From assembly GCF_036345155.1 (NCBI RefSeq), contig NZ_CP107772.1:7440001-7504000 (forward strand): a stretch of DNA of 64,000 nucleotides, read 5' to 3'. Positions 1 through 8,963 of this stretch are shown here, one piece after another (positions within the stretch are counted from its first letter, which is position 1; each line of letters starts with the position of its first letter). This stretch comes from Streptomyces sp. NBC_00582 (GTDB lineage Bacteria; Actinomycetota; Actinomycetes; Streptomycetales; Streptomycetaceae). Under the pieces are notes generated by a model that made no database searches, was not told the origin of the DNA, and saw only the letters and a list, made by a program, of their open reading frames with translations. The translations under genes and the position numbers were made by a program.

Positions 1-227
1 ACGAACCGCTCCACGGTCAGCTCCACCAGGCCCAGCGCGGCCTCCTCCTTGCCGGCGAAGTAGCGGAAGAAGGTGCGCTGGGAGACGTCGACGGCCTCGG
101 CGATCGCGTCGACGGTGGTGTGCTCGTAGCCCCGCGACACGAACAGCTCGACCGCGGCCCGCAGCAGCGCGTCCCGGGTGCGCCGTTTCTTGCGTTCGCG
201 CAGCGACGGTTCGTGCAGAGTGTGCAT
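1..227 (-). CDS. TetR-family repressor, N-terminal part (cut by window edge)
   Basis: The first 75 residues are present and hold a complete TetR DNA-binding domain: a basic start (RERKKRRTRDALLRAA), then a helix-turn-helix with TTVDAIAEAVDVSQRTFFRYF and the usual KEE after it. The ligand-binding C-terminal half lies outside the window. The gene is divergent from the exporter at 294, the classic arrangement for local control of a drug pump, and a palindrome suited to a TetR dimer sits between the two starts. The inducer cannot be told from sequence. Confidence 0.93.
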   Translation of the reverse strand, partial: MHTLHEPSLRERKKRRTRDALLRAAVELFVSRGYEHTTVDAIAEAVDVSQRTFFRYFAGKEEAALGLVELTVERF

Positions 228-231
228 AGGT

Positions 232-244
232 GTCAGTTACTGAC
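232..244. promoter_or_regulatory. Probable TetR operator, inverted repeat GTCAGT-T-ACTGAC
   Basis: A perfect 6+1+6 inverted repeat lies in the 66-bp gap between the divergent regulator and exporter starts. Related sequence (TTGTCAATTGTCAG) follows just downstream at 257-270. Position and symmetry suit binding by the TetR protein to shut off both promoters; binding itself is inferred. Confidence 0.6.
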
Positions 245-256
245 TTGTGAACTCGT

Positions 257-286
257 TTGTCAATTGTCAGTCGCTGTCCTTAGCCT
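257..286 (+). promoter_or_regulatory. Candidate promoter of the MFS exporter, possibly leaderless
   Basis: TTGTCA (257-262) and TAGCCT (281-286) are separated by 18 bp, and the exporter ATG at 294 comes 7 nt after the -10. No Shine-Dalgarno sequence lies upstream of that ATG, so the transcript may start at or next to the start codon. Confidence 0.4.
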
Positions 287-293
287 CGACCGC

Positions 294-1913
294 ATGACTA
301 GTCAGACCACCATCGACACGACGGGGTCGGGGGACAAGGCGTCAGCAGCCCCGTCGGACCTGCCGCCGGCCCAGGGGCTGCGCGGCCACCCCTGGTTCAC
401 CCTCATCACCGTCGCCGTCGGGGTCATGATGGTGGCCCTCGACGGCACCATCGTGGCCATCGCCAACCCGGCCATCCAGAAGGACCTGGGCGCCACGTTC
501 GCCCAGGTGCAGTGGATCACCAACGGCTACTTCCTCGCCCTCGCGGTCTCCCTGATCACCGCGGGCAAGCTCGGTGACCGCTTCGGCCACCGCCAGACCT
601 TCCTGATAGGCGTCGTCGGCTTCGCCGCCGCCTCCGGCGCGATCGGGCTCTCCGACAGCATCGCGCTGGTCGTCACGTTCCGTGTCCTGCAGGGCCTGTT
701 CGGCGCGCTGCTGATGCCGGCCGCGCTGGGCCTGCTGCGGGCGACCTTCCCGGCCGAGAAGCTCAACATGGCCATCGGCATCTGGGGCATGGTCATCGGC
801 GCCTCCACCGCGGGCGGCCCGATCCTCGGCGGTGTCCTCGTCGAGCACGTGAGCTGGCAGTCGGTGTTCTTCATCAACGTGCCGGTCGGCCTGGTCGCCC
901 TCGTCCTCGGTGTGCTGATCCTGCTCGACCACCGCGCGGAGAACGCGCCCCGCTCCTTCGACCTGCTCGGCATCGCGCTGCTGTCGGCCGCGATGTTCTG
1001 CCTGGTCTGGGCCCTGATCAAGGCCCCGACCTGGGGCTGGGGCGACGGCAAGACCTGGGCGTTCGTCATCGGCTCGGTGCTGCTGTTCGCCGCCTTCGCG
1101 TTGTGGGAGACGAAGGTCGCGGAGCCGCTCATCCCGCTGGCGCTGTTCCGTTCCGTACCGCTGTCGGCGGGCGTGGTCCTGATGGTCCTGATGGCCATCG
1201 CCTTCATGGGCGGTCTGTTCTTCGTGACGTTCTACCTGCAGAACGTGCACGGCATGAAGCCCATCGACGCCGGTCTGCACCTCCTGCCGCTCACCGGCAT
1301 GATGATCGTCGGCTCCCCGCTCGCGGGCGCGCTGATCACCAGGCTGGGCCCGCGCATCCCGCTGGCCGGCGGCATGGCGGCCACCGCGATCGCCATGTAC
1401 GGCATGTCCACGCTGCAGACGGACACCGGCAGCGCCGCCATGTCCCTCTGGTTCGCCCTGCTGGGCCTCGGCCTCGCCCCCGTCATGGTCGGCGCCACCG
1501 AGGTCATCGTCGGCAACGCGCCCATGGAGCTGTCGGGTGTGGCGGGCGGCCTCCAGCAGGCGGCCATGCAGATCGGCGGCAGCCTCGGCACCGCCGTACT
1601 GGGCGCCGTGATGGCCTCCAAGGTCGACAGCGACCTGCCGTCCAACTGGACCGCGGCGGGTCTGCCCGAGCTCACCCCCGCCCAACTCGACCAGGCCTCC
1701 GAGGCCGTCCAGGTCGGGGTGGCGCCGGTGACGCCCGAGACGCCGGCCGAGGTCGCCGCGAAGATCACCGACGTCGCGCACGACACCTTCATCTCCGGTA
1801 TGAGCCTCGCCTCTCTGGTCGCGGCCGGAGTGGCGGTCGTCGCCGTGTTCGTCGCGCTCCTCACCAAGCGCGGCGCGAACGCGGAGGCGGGCGCGGGAGT
1901 CGGCCACATCTGA
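294..1913 (+). CDS. MFS multidrug exporter, DHA2 (14-TM) family
   Basis: A 539-residue integral membrane protein of the EmrB/QacA type, a proton-driven drug exporter. The first helix carries the motif around LDGTIVAIANPAI, followed by GKLGDRFGHRQTF (motif A, loop 2-3), RVLQGLFGALLMPAALGLL (motif B) and the helix-5 antiporter motif around GGPILGGVLVEHVSWQSVFF (motif C). About 14 hydrophobic segments are visible. I chose ATG 294, which sits next to a -10 element; the same frame is open further upstream but that part overlaps the TetR gene. The divergent TetR gene suggests substrate-induced expression. The substrate is unknown. Confidence 0.93.
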   Translation: MTSQTTIDTTGSGDKASAAPSDLPPAQGLRGHPWFTLITVAVGVMMVALDGTIVAIANPAIQKDLGATFAQVQWITNGYFLALAVSLITAGKLGDRFGHRQTFLIGVVGFAAASGAIGLSDSIALVVTFRVLQGLFGALLMPAALGLLRATFPAEKLNMAIGIWGMVIGASTAGGPILGGVLVEHVSWQSVFFINVPVGLVALVLGVLILLDHRAENAPRSFDLLGIALLSAAMFCLVWALIKAPTWGWGDGKTWAFVIGSVLLFAAFALWETKVAEPLIPLALFRSVPLSAGVVLMVLMAIAFMGGLFFVTFYLQNVHGMKPIDAGLHLLPLTGMMIVGSPLAGALITRLGPRIPLAGGMAATAIAMYGMSTLQTDTGSAAMSLWFALLGLGLAPVMVGATEVIVGNAPMELSGVAGGLQQAAMQIGGSLGTAVLGAVMASKVDSDLPSNWTAAGLPELTPAQLDQASEAVQVGVAPVTPETPAEVAAKITDVAHDTFISGMSLASLVAAGVAVVAVFVALLTKRGANAEAGAGVGHI

Positions 1914-1929
1914 GGCTCCTCCGAGCCTC
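1912..1929 (+). terminator. Short hairpin after the exporter
   Basis: GAGGCTC-CTCC-GAGCCTC is a perfect 7-bp stem overlapping the exporter stop codon. There is no T tract, as is usual in this genus. The rest of the 1930-2193 gap holds no gene that I can support. Confidence 0.45.
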
Positions 1930-2193
1930 GGCGAAGCCCGTGTACCGGGGGCGAACTTGACGCGTCGTCAACGCGATTCCCCTATCAGGGTGACAACGCT
2001 AAAGGTCCCTCGCCTCCGGAACACGCCACGGGTCACAGTTGGCCAAGCCCTCCGGATGGGAGGACGACCAGGGCTGCGCCGCGCTGCCGGAGGGGGACGG
2101 CGCGCCGCGGCCCTGGCCCGTGCCCGGCGGGCATGAATCGCGAGCGGTGGGTACCCGAGCATCGAAACATCCCCGGAGAACAGGGAGTTGACG

Positions 2194-2499
2194 ATGGCCG
2201 GCTTTGGACACGGCACGCGCAGGTACCCCCGCTCACCTGGCCGCACCAGGTCAGGGGCCGGGCCGGATCGCGCGACGCTCGGAATCGTCGGCCTCGTCTG
2301 CGCGGTCGCCGGCTTCTTCGCCCTGGGGATCGTCCTGGGGCCCGCGGCGATCGTGTGCGGCTGGTTGGCCATGGGCCGCAGCTGGTCGGGTTCCCGGCCG
2401 GTCCCGGCCCTGGTCGCCGTCGTGCTGGGCGCCATCGACACCCTGCTGGCGATCATCTGGCTGGCGGGTGCGGCGACACCGGGGTCCGGGCTGCTGTGA
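2194..2499 (+). CDS. Small membrane protein, DUF4190-like
   Basis: A 101-residue protein with a short basic, Gly/Arg-rich cytosolic start and two long hydrophobic helices: about 31-58 (LGIVGLVCAVAGFFALGIVLG) and about 72-94. The two helices with a small polar loop resemble DUF4190 proteins, found in many actinobacteria without known function. ATG 2194 has GGGAG 6 nt upstream; an in-frame TTG two codons earlier is less likely. Its last 47 bp overlap the convergent channel gene. Confidence 0.7.
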   Translation: MAGFGHGTRRYPRSPGRTRSGAGPDRATLGIVGLVCAVAGFFALGIVLGPAAIVCGWLAMGRSWSGSRPVPALVAVVLGAIDTLLAIIWLAGAATPGSGLL

Positions 2500-3241
2500 G
2501 GGGCTCGCCCTCCTGAGCCCCGTTCCTGAGCTCCGCCACCTCCGCCCGCAGCGCCCGCACCTCCTCGGTCAACGCGAGGATCGCGGCCGTCTGGGCCCGC
2601 TCCTCCACGTCGTCCTTCTCGAAGCGCTCGATGAACCAGGCGGCGATGTTGGCGGTCACCACACCGAGCAACGCGATGCCGGACAGCATCAGCCCGACCG
2701 CGATGATCCGGCCCATCCCGGTGGTCGGCGCGTGGTCGCCGTAACCCACCGTGGTCATCGTGGTGAACGACCACCACAGGGCGTCACCCAGCGTGCGGAT
2801 GTTCCCGTTCGGCGACTCCCGTTCCACCGACAGCACGGCGAGCGACCCGAACATCAGCAGCCCGACGACCACCCCCGCGACATACGTCGTCACCTGGATC
2901 TGCGTGGCCATCCGTGCCCGCCGCCCCAGCAGCAGGAGCGTGGAGACGAGCCGCAGCAGCCGGAGCTCGGCGACGAGCGGGAGCACCACCGCGCACAGGT
3001 CCAGCCAGTGGGTGCGGACGAACGTCCGCCGGTCGGGCGCCAGAGCCAGCCGCACCAGGTAGTCCGTGGCGAACGCCCCCCACACCACCCACTCGACCAC
3101 CGTGCACGCGGCCCTCGTCGCATGACCGGCCGACGTGTCCACGATCGGTACCGCGTAGGCGACCGCGAACACCAGGGCGAGGGCCAGCAACGGCCGTTGG
3201 CTCAGCTCTTCCCAACGCTCCTGCGCCGTACGTGCGTGCAT
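2453..3241 (-). CDS. Voltage-gated-type potassium channel
   Basis: A 262-residue channel subunit. Hydrophobic segments near 18-33, 45-66, 78-96 and 117-137 are followed by a pore loop with the K+ selectivity filter TVGYGD (164-169) and a final helix (177-203). The stretch RLLRLVSTLLLLGRRAR (94-110) is a short S4-like basic segment, which puts it in the six-helix Kv/KvLQT-like bacterial group. The C-terminal 207-242 region is charged and heptad-like (TEEVRALRAEVAEL), a probable tetramerising coiled coil. It would let K+ cross the membrane in response to voltage. Confidence 0.9.
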   Translation of the reverse strand: MHARTAQERWEELSQRPLLALALVFAVAYAVPIVDTSAGHATRAACTVVEWVVWGAFATDYLVRLALAPDRRTFVRTHWLDLCAVVLPLVAELRLLRLVSTLLLLGRRARMATQIQVTTYVAGVVVGLLMFGSLAVLSVERESPNGNIRTLGDALWWSFTTMTTVGYGDHAPTTGMGRIIAVGLMLSGIALLGVVTANIAAWFIERFEKDDVEERAQTAAILALTEEVRALRAEVAELRNGAQEGEPLTAARTPVSPHPPAR

Positions 3242-3265
3242 GAGGGCATCGTAAAGAATACGTAA

Positions 3266-3296
3266 GGGGTGGTGGAGCCACCGGCTCCACCACCCC
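3266..3296 (-). terminator. Strong hairpin terminator of aceE
   Basis: A perfect 14-bp stem (GGGGTGGTGGAGCC and its complement) with a 3-nt loop lies 16 bp beyond the aceE stop, upstream of the channel gene. Confidence 0.8.
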
Positions 3297-3311
3297 GTCG
3301 TGCGCTATGCG

Positions 3312-6059
3312 CTACGCGTCGCCCCCGGCGGCCCCCGGGTCCGCCGCCGACACGTCGAGGAGCTGGTACCGGTCGATCGCCTGCTTCAGCACCGACCGGT
3401 CGAGCTTGCCCTCCCGCGCCAGCTCGGTCAGCACCGCCACCACGATCGACTGCGCGTCGATGTGGAAGAACCGGCGGGCCGCGCCCCGGGTGTCGGCGAA
3501 GCCGAAGCCGTCCGCGCCCAGCGACTGGTACGTCCCCGGCACCCACCGGGCGATCTGGTCCGGCACCGACCGCATCCAGTCCGAGACGGCCACGAACGGC
3601 CCCTCGGCCCCGGACAGCTTGCGGGTCACGTACGGCACCCGCTGCTCCTCCTCCGGGTGGAGCAGATTGTGCCGCTCGACCTCGACGGCCTCGCGCCGCA
3701 GCTCGTTCCAGGAGGTCGCCGACCAGACGTCCGCCTTGACGTTCCACTCCTCGCCGAGGATCTTCTGCGCCTCGACGGCCCAGGGCACGGCCACACCCGA
3801 GGCGATGATCTGCGCCGGGACGGACCCCGCCGAGCCCCGGCTCAGCCGGTGGACGCCCTTGAGGATGCCCTCGACGTCCACGTCCGCCGGCTCGGCCGGG
3901 TGCTGGATCGGCTCGTTGTAGACGGTGAGGTAGTAGAAGACGTCCTCGCCGTGCGGATGCTCCGCCGAGCTGCCGTACATCCTCCGCAGCCCGTCCTGCA
4001 CGATGTGCGCGATCTCGTACGAGTACGCCGGGTCGTACGCCACACAGCCCGGGTTCGTCGACGCGAGGAGCTGCGAGTGGCCGTCCGCGTGCTGGAGCCC
4101 CTCACCGGTCAGCGTCGTCCGGCCAGCGGTCGCGCCCAGGACGAAACCACGCGCCAGCTGGTCCGACATCTGCCAGAACTGGTCGCCGGTGCGCTGGAAA
4201 CCGAACATCGAGTAGAAGACGTAGACCGGGATCAGCGGTTCGCCGTGCGTGGCGTAGGACGAGCCCGCCGCGATGAGCGAGGCGGTGCAGCCCGCCTCCG
4301 AGATGCCGTCGTGCAGCATCTGGCCGGTCGGCGACTCCTTGTACGCGAGCAGCAGATCGCGGTCCACCGACTCGTACTGCTGGCCCAGCGGGTTGTAGAT
4401 CTTCGCGCTCGGGAAGAACGAGTCCATGCCGAACGTGCGGTACTCGTCCGGCGCGATCAGCACGAACCGCTTGCCGAGCTCCTTGTCCCGCATGAGGTCC
4501 TTCAGCAGTCGTACGAACGCCATGGTGGTGGCGATCGACTGCTGGCCGGAGCCCTTCTTCACGGTCGCGTACGTCTTGTCGTCCGGGAGCGCGAGCGGCT
4601 TGGAGCGCACGACACGGGTCGGGACGTACCCGCCCAGCGACTTGCGCCGGTCGTGCATGTACTGGATCTCCTCCGAGTCCCGCCCGGGGTGGTAGTACGG
4701 CGGCGCGCCGGACTCCAGCTCCTGGTCGGAGATCGGCAGGTGCAGACGGTCGCGGAAGCCCTTGAGGTCGGCCACCGTCAGCTTCTTCATCTGGTGCGTG
4801 GCGTTGCGGCCCTCGAAGTTCGGGCCCAGCGTCCAGCCCTTGATCGTCTTGGCGAGGATCACCGTCGGCTGGCCGGTGTGCTCCACGGCCGCCTTGAACG
4901 CCGCGTAGATCTTCTTGTGGTCGTGGCCGCCGCGCCCGAGGTGCAGGATCTGGTCGTCGGTCATGCCCTGGACCATCGCGCGCAGCCGGTGGTCGTCGCC
5001 GAAGAAGTGGTCGCGGATGTACGCGCCGGACTCGGTGGCGTACGTCTGGAACTGGCCGTCCGGGGTCGTGTTCATCTTGTTGACGAGGATGCCGTCCCGG
5101 TCCTGCGCGAGCAGCGGGTCCCAGGTGCGGTCCCAGATCAGCTTGATCACGTTCCAGCCGGCGCCCCGGAAGACCGACTCCAGCTCCTGGATGACCTTGC
5201 CGTTGCCGCGCACCGGCCCGTCGAGCCGCTGGAGGTTGCAGTTGACGACGAACGTCAGGTTGTCCAGGCCCTCACGGGCGGCGAGGGACAGCTGGCCCAG
5301 CGACTCCGGCTCGTCCATCTCGCCGTCGCCGAGGAACGCCCACACCCGCGACTTCGAGGTGTCGGCGATCCCGCGCGCGTGGAGATAGCGGTTCATCCGC
5401 GCCTGGTAGATCGCGCCGATCGGCCCGAGGCCCATCGACACGGTCGGGAACTCCCAGAAGTCCGGCATCAGCCGCGGGTGCGGATACGAGGACAGGCCGT
5501 ACGGCGCCTTCGACTTCTCCTGGCGGAACGCGTCGAGGTTCTGCTCGCTGAGCCGGTCCAGCAGGAACGCGCGCGCGTAGATGCCGGGGGAGGCGTGCCC
5601 CTGGAAGAAGACCTGGTCGCCGCCGTCGCCCTCGTCCTTGCCGCGGAAGAAGTGGTTGAAGCCGACGTCGTAGAGGGAGGCGGAGGACGCGAAGGTGGCG
5701 ATGTGGCCGCCGACGCCGATGCCGGGCCGCTGGGCCCTGGACACCATCACGGCCGCGTTCCAGCGGGTCGCGTTGAGGATCCGGCGCTCGATCTCCTCGT
5801 TGCCCGGGAAGAACGGCTCGGCCCTGGTGGGGATGGTGTTGACGTAGTCCGAGCTGCGCATCTCCGGCACGGCCACGCGCTTCTCGCGGGCGCGCTCGAT
5901 CAGCCGCAGCATGAGATAGCGGGCCCGCTCGCGGCCGCGCTCGTCGATCGCGGCGTCGAGGGAGTCGAGCCACTCCTGGGTTTCCTCGGGATCGAAGTCA
6001 GGAACCTGACTCGGAAGGCCGCCAATGATGATCGGGTTGCGATCGGATCCGGAAGCCAC
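3312..6059 (-). CDS. aceE: Pyruvate dehydrogenase E1 component, homodimeric type
   Basis: A 915-residue thiamine-diphosphate enzyme that decarboxylates pyruvate and acetylates the lipoyl domain of E2, feeding acetyl-CoA to the TCA cycle. The length is that of the single-chain AceE type. The TPP/Mg motif runs from [10 protein letters not shown] (244-253) to NCN (273-275), and [12 protein letters not shown] near 154 carries a conserved active-site His. GTG 6059 is chosen because AAGGA precedes it by 6-8 nt and the mature start ([17 protein letters not shown]) is typical; upstream in-frame sequence does not look coding. E2 and E3 are not in the window. It is divergent from a DUF3052 gene. Confidence 0.96.
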   Translation of the reverse strand: MASGSDRNPIIIGGLPSQVPDFDPEETQEWLDSLDAAIDERGRERARYLMLRLIERAREKRVAVPEMRSSDYVNTIPTRAEPFFPGNEEIERRILNATRWNAAVMVSRAQRPGIGVGGHIATFASSASLYDVGFNHFFRGKDEGDGGDQVFFQGHASPGIYARAFLLDRLSEQNLDAFRQEKSKAPYGLSSYPHPRLMPDFWEFPTVSMGLGPIGAIYQARMNRYLHARGIADTSKSRVWAFLGDGEMDEPESLGQLSLAAREGLDNLTFVVNCNLQRLDGPVRGNGKVIQELESVFRGAGWNVIKLIWDRTWDPLLAQDRDGILVNKMNTTPDGQFQTYATESGAYIRDHFFGDDHRLRAMVQGMTDDQILHLGRGGHDHKKIYAAFKAAVEHTGQPTVILAKTIKGWTLGPNFEGRNATHQMKKLTVADLKGFRDRLHLPISDQELESGAPPYYHPGRDSEEIQYMHDRRKSLGGYVPTRVVRSKPLALPDDKTYATVKKGSGQQSIATTMAFVRLLKDLMRDKELGKRFVLIAPDEYRTFGMDSFFPSAKIYNPLGQQYESVDRDLLLAYKESPTGQMLHDGISEAGCTASLIAAGSSYATHGEPLIPVYVFYSMFGFQRTGDQFWQMSDQLARGFVLGATAGRTTLTGEGLQHADGHSQLLASTNPGCVAYDPAYSYEIAHIVQDGLRRMYGSSAEHPHGEDVFYYLTVYNEPIQHPAEPADVDVEGILKGVHRLSRGSAGSVPAQIIASGVAVPWAVEAQKILGEEWNVKADVWSATSWNELRREAVEVERHNLLHPEEEQRVPYVTRKLSGAEGPFVAVSDWMRSVPDQIARWVPGTYQSLGADGFGFADTRGAARRFFHIDAQSIVVAVLTELAREGKLDRSVLKQAIDRYQLLDVSAADPGAAGGDA

Positions 6060-6414
6060 GCTGTTCCTTACTCTCGCTGTTAATCTCGCTGGTTCTCCAG
6101 TATCTGCACCGCCCCCATCGTGTACCTCGGAAGCCCAAACGTCATCTCTACCCCGGGGTAACCGGTACCTGTTCGAGTCTCGTACCCTTGGATGGTTCTC
6201 AAATACGCAAACGGGGCAGATAGGTGTGGTGTGCGTCACCATCCGTCCCGATGGCGTGCCTGGAGTTGCGTCGACACGGCCAGGATCGTCACCGTTTCGG
6301 CGGTCTCGACCGCCGGGTACTTGCGCGATCCGCCCCGCCCGTGTGGACTACGGCCAATGCTTCGCGCACGCGCGTGGCTGAGTTAGTTCCCAAGACATGA
6401 TCAGGAGGCAACCC
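6060..6414. promoter_or_regulatory. Divergent intergenic region between aceE and the DUF3052 gene
   Basis: This 355-bp gap must carry the aceE promoter and that of the DUF3052 gene. An inverted repeat GGTAC...GTACC lies near 6165-6187, next to a second imperfect palindrome (GGTAACCGGTACC). These are candidate operators for control of aceE, but I recognise no known regulator site and see no further gene. Confidence 0.35.
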
Positions 6415-6852
6415 GTGAGCGCGACCGCGGACCACGCGGAGGAGCGGACTAGCCCTGCCGTCAGGCTGGGTTTCCAGCCCGAGCAGGTGGTCCAGGAGAT
6501 CGGCTACGACGACGACGTCGACCAGGAGCTCCGCGAGTCCATCGAAGAAACCATCGGCGGCGAGCTGATGGACGAGGACTACGACGACGTGGCCGACGCC
6601 GTGGTGCTGTGGTTCCGCGACGAGGACGGCGACCTGACGGATGCGCTGGTGGACGCCACCACGTACATCGAAGAAGGCGGCTCGATCCTCCTCCTCACGC
6701 CGAAGACCGGCCGTGACGGCTATGTGGAGCCGAGCGACATCTCGGAAGCCGCGACGACGGCGGGCCTGTCCGCCTCCAAGAGCGTCAGCGTGGGCAAGGA
6801 CTGGAGCGGCAGCCGGCTGGTGACGCCCAAGGCCGCCAAGTCCAAGAAGTGA
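6415..6852 (+). CDS. DUF3052 family protein
   Basis: A 145-residue acidic cytosolic protein, conserved across actinobacteria next to aceE; function unknown. It opens with a disordered polar stretch, then [20 protein letters not shown], a long acidic helix region ([19 protein letters not shown]) and a compact fold ([19 protein letters not shown]...). A basic AAKSKK tail ends it. GTG 6415 is preceded by a perfect AGGAGG with 6-nt spacing, better than the in-frame ATG six codons upstream. A terminator follows, so the downstream peroxiredoxin probably has its own promoter. Confidence 0.85.
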   Translation: MSATADHAEERTSPAVRLGFQPEQVVQEIGYDDDVDQELRESIEETIGGELMDEDYDDVADAVVLWFRDEDGDLTDALVDATTYIEEGGSILLLTPKTGRDGYVEPSDISEAATTAGLSASKSVSVGKDWSGSRLVTPKAAKSKK

Positions 6853-6859
6853 GGTGACC

Positions 6860-6892
6860 CGGACGGGCCCGGCCGCGTGCCCGGCCCGTCCG
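6860..6892 (+). terminator. Hairpin terminator after the DUF3052 gene
   Basis: CGGACGGGC pairs perfectly with GCCCGTCCG around a GC-rich 15-nt loop, 7 bp past the stop codon. Confidence 0.6.
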
Positions 6893-6961
6893 ACGGCTTC
6901 GGGCGGCGGCTGCGTAGGGTGTTCTCACCCAGACAGCCCCACCCGAAGGGACATCCCCGCG

Positions 6962-7420
6962 ATGGCGATCCAGGTCGGCGAAAAGGCCCCCGACTTCGAG
7001 CTCAAGGACAATCACGGCGCCACCGTGAAGCTCTCCGACTTCCGTGGCGAGAAGAACGTCGTCCTGCTCTTCTACCCCTTCGCCTTCACCGGTGTGTGCA
7101 CCGGTGAGCTGTGCGAGGTGCGCGACAACCTGCCCCGGTTCGCCGACCGCGACACCCAGGTGCTCGCCGTCTCCAACGACTCCATCCACACCCTGCGGGT
7201 CTTCGCCGAGCAGGAGGGCCTGGAGTACCCGCTGCTCAGCGACTTCTGGCCGCACGGCGAGGTCTCCCGCGCCTACGGCGTCTTCGCCGAGGACAAGGGC
7301 TGCGCGGTGCGCGGCACCTTCGTCATCGACAAGGAGGGCGTGGTCCGCTGGACCGTCGTCAACGCGCTGCCGGACGCCCGCGACCTCGGTGAGTACGTCA
7401 AGGCGCTCGACACCCTCTGA
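6962..7420 (+). CDS. Peroxiredoxin, AhpE/BCP-like
   Basis: A 152-residue thiol peroxidase that reduces H2O2, organic peroxides or peroxynitrite in the cytosol. The peroxidatic cysteine is C46 in [13 protein letters not shown] (the PxxxTxxC motif); C51 lies five residues later. The rest is a thioredoxin fold ending KALDTL. Length and the one-domain layout match actinobacterial AhpE. ATG 6962 has a GAAGGGA ribosome site 12 nt upstream; in-frame codons before it overlap the terminator of the previous gene. Confidence 0.92.
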   Translation: MAIQVGEKAPDFELKDNHGATVKLSDFRGEKNVVLLFYPFAFTGVCTGELCEVRDNLPRFADRDTQVLAVSNDSIHTLRVFAEQEGLEYPLLSDFWPHGEVSRAYGVFAEDKGCAVRGTFVIDKEGVVRWTVVNALPDARDLGEYVKALDTL

Positions 7421-7484
7421 GCCCCTGCGGCCCCCGTCGTGGCCGACACCGGTGATTCATCGGCCCCAGGGCCTGCGTGGGGCG

Positions 7485-7513
7485 GGAACCCGTCACTAGG
7501 ATCGACTCGTTGA
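7485..7513 (+). promoter_or_regulatory. Candidate ECF-sigma promoter upstream of terD1
   Basis: GGAACC (7485-7490) and CGTTGA (7508-7513) are 17 bp apart, a layout like promoters read by envelope-stress ECF sigma factors (GGAAC ... CGT). The same pattern and spacing occurs upstream of the CitE-like gene at 11977. Not tested; no sigma gene is in the window. Confidence 0.35.
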
Positions 7514-7576
7514 TCCGATAGATCCGTTATCCACGCACGACGGGGCTCCCCGCCCCAGGACACCAATGGAGGACTC

Positions 7577-8152
7577 GTGGGAGTCAGCCTCAGCAAGGGC
7601 GGCAACGTATCGCTGACCAAGGAGGCCCCCGGCCTGACCGCGGTCATCGTCGGTCTGGGGTGGGACGTCCGCACCACGACCGGCACCGACTTCGACCTGG
7701 ACGCGAGCGCGCTGCTGCTGAACACCTCCGGCAAGGTCGCCAGCGACGCCAACTTCGTGTTCTTCAACAACCTCAAGAGCCCCGACGGCTCCGTGGAGCA
7801 CACCGGCGACAACATCACCGGTGAGGGCGAGGGCGACGACGAGCAGATCAAGGTCAATCTCGCGGCGGTGCCGGCCGACGTCGAGAAGATCGTCTTCCCG
7901 GTGTCGATCTACGACGCCGAGAACCGCCAGCAGTCCTTCGGCCAGGTCCGCAACGCGTTCATCCGCGTGGTGAACCAGGCCGGCGAGGCGGAGATCGCCC
8001 GCTACGACCTGAGCGAGGACGCCTCGACGGAGACCGCCATGGTCTTCGGCGAGCTCTACCGCCACGGCGCGGAGTGGAAGTTCCGCGCCATCGGCCAGGG
8101 CTACGCCTCCGGCCTGCGCGGTATCGCGCAGGACTTCGGCGTCAACGTCTGA
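7577..8152 (+). CDS. TerD family stress protein (first tandem copy)
   Basis: A 191-residue TerD-type protein: a cytosolic Ca2+-binding beta-sandwich fold linked to tellurite, oxidative and envelope stress, whose exact biochemical role is unknown. Acidic Ca2+-ligand clusters are visible in [22 protein letters not shown] and [10 protein letters not shown], and the usual C-terminus [21 protein letters not shown] is intact. GTG 7577 follows a TGGAGGA site. It forms a tandem pair with the next gene, 109 bp downstream and clearly a paralogue over its whole length. Confidence 0.94.
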   Translation: MGVSLSKGGNVSLTKEAPGLTAVIVGLGWDVRTTTGTDFDLDASALLLNTSGKVASDANFVFFNNLKSPDGSVEHTGDNITGEGEGDDEQIKVNLAAVPADVEKIVFPVSIYDAENRQQSFGQVRNAFIRVVNQAGEAEIARYDLSEDASTETAMVFGELYRHGAEWKFRAIGQGYASGLRGIAQDFGVNV

Positions 8153-8261
8153 GCCGCAGGGCGCCCGAAGGATTCACCCTCGTCCGGCGTCGCACCGTTT
8201 AGGGGCGGCGCCGGACGCGCAGGACAACCGAAGAAGCAACATCCAGGGGAGGACCAGGATC

Positions 8262-8837
8262 ATGGGCGTCACGCTCGCCAAGGGGGGCAACGTCTCCCTG
8301 TCCAAGGCCGCGCCGAACCTCACACAGGTGATGGTCGGGCTCGGCTGGGACGCGCGCTCCACCACCGGAGCCCCCTTCGACCTCGACGCCAGCGCGCTGC
8401 TGTGCGCCGGTGGCCGGGTCCTCGGGGACGAGTGGTTCGTCTTCTACAACCAGCTCAAGAGCCCGGACGGCTCCGTGGAGCACACCGGCGACAACCTGAC
8501 CGGTGAGGGCGAGGGCGACGACGAGTCGATCCTGGTGAACCTGCCCAAGGTGCCCGCCCACTGCGACAAGATCGTCTTCCCGGTCTCCATCCACATGGCC
8601 GACGAGCGCAACCAGACCTTCGGCCAGGTCTCCAACGCCTTCATCCGCGTCGTCAACCAGGCCGACGGCCAGGAGCTCGCCCGATACGACCTGAGCGAGG
8701 ACGCGTCCACCGAGACGGCCATGATCTTCGGCGAGCTCTACCGGTACGGCGGCGAGTGGAAGTTCAGGGCGGTCGGCCAGGGGTACGCGTCGGGCCTGCG
8801 GGGCATCGCCCTGGACTTCGGCGTGAACGTCTCCTAG
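8262..8837 (+). CDS. TerD family stress protein (second tandem copy)
   Basis: A 191-residue paralogue of the preceding protein, same length and co-linear, with conserved [31 protein letters not shown] and [18 protein letters not shown]. Differences cluster at the edges of the loops ([28 protein letters not shown]) and include two cysteines that the first copy lacks. The acidic Ca2+ ligands are kept, so both copies should fold and bind calcium. It is followed by a DUF475 membrane protein, a usual partner of TerD. Confidence 0.94.
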   Translation: MGVTLAKGGNVSLSKAAPNLTQVMVGLGWDARSTTGAPFDLDASALLCAGGRVLGDEWFVFYNQLKSPDGSVEHTGDNLTGEGEGDDESILVNLPKVPAHCDKIVFPVSIHMADERNQTFGQVSNAFIRVVNQADGQELARYDLSEDASTETAMIFGELYRYGGEWKFRAVGQGYASGLRGIALDFGVNVS

Positions 8838-8963
8838 CGCTTTATGAGCAAAAGCCGGTCCCCCGTGGCCTGCGAAGGGGGCGGGACTAGACTTCGGCTT
8901 CAAAGTTTCGTAAAGCCGAGTACGGCGCGGGGGAGACCCGTACACACAGGGATTGGGTAGCCA

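Noticed and set aside
1968-2777. Minus-strand open frame running from the intergenic gap into the channel gene
   Set aside because: It crosses the start of a better supported gene and the opposite strand of a good channel frame; residue content is low complexity.
3300-6083. Very long open frame antisense to aceE
   Set aside because: It is the mirror of a clear pyruvate dehydrogenase gene; in GC-rich DNA the complementary frame stays open. Its composition (runs of Arg, Val, Asp, His) matches no protein family.
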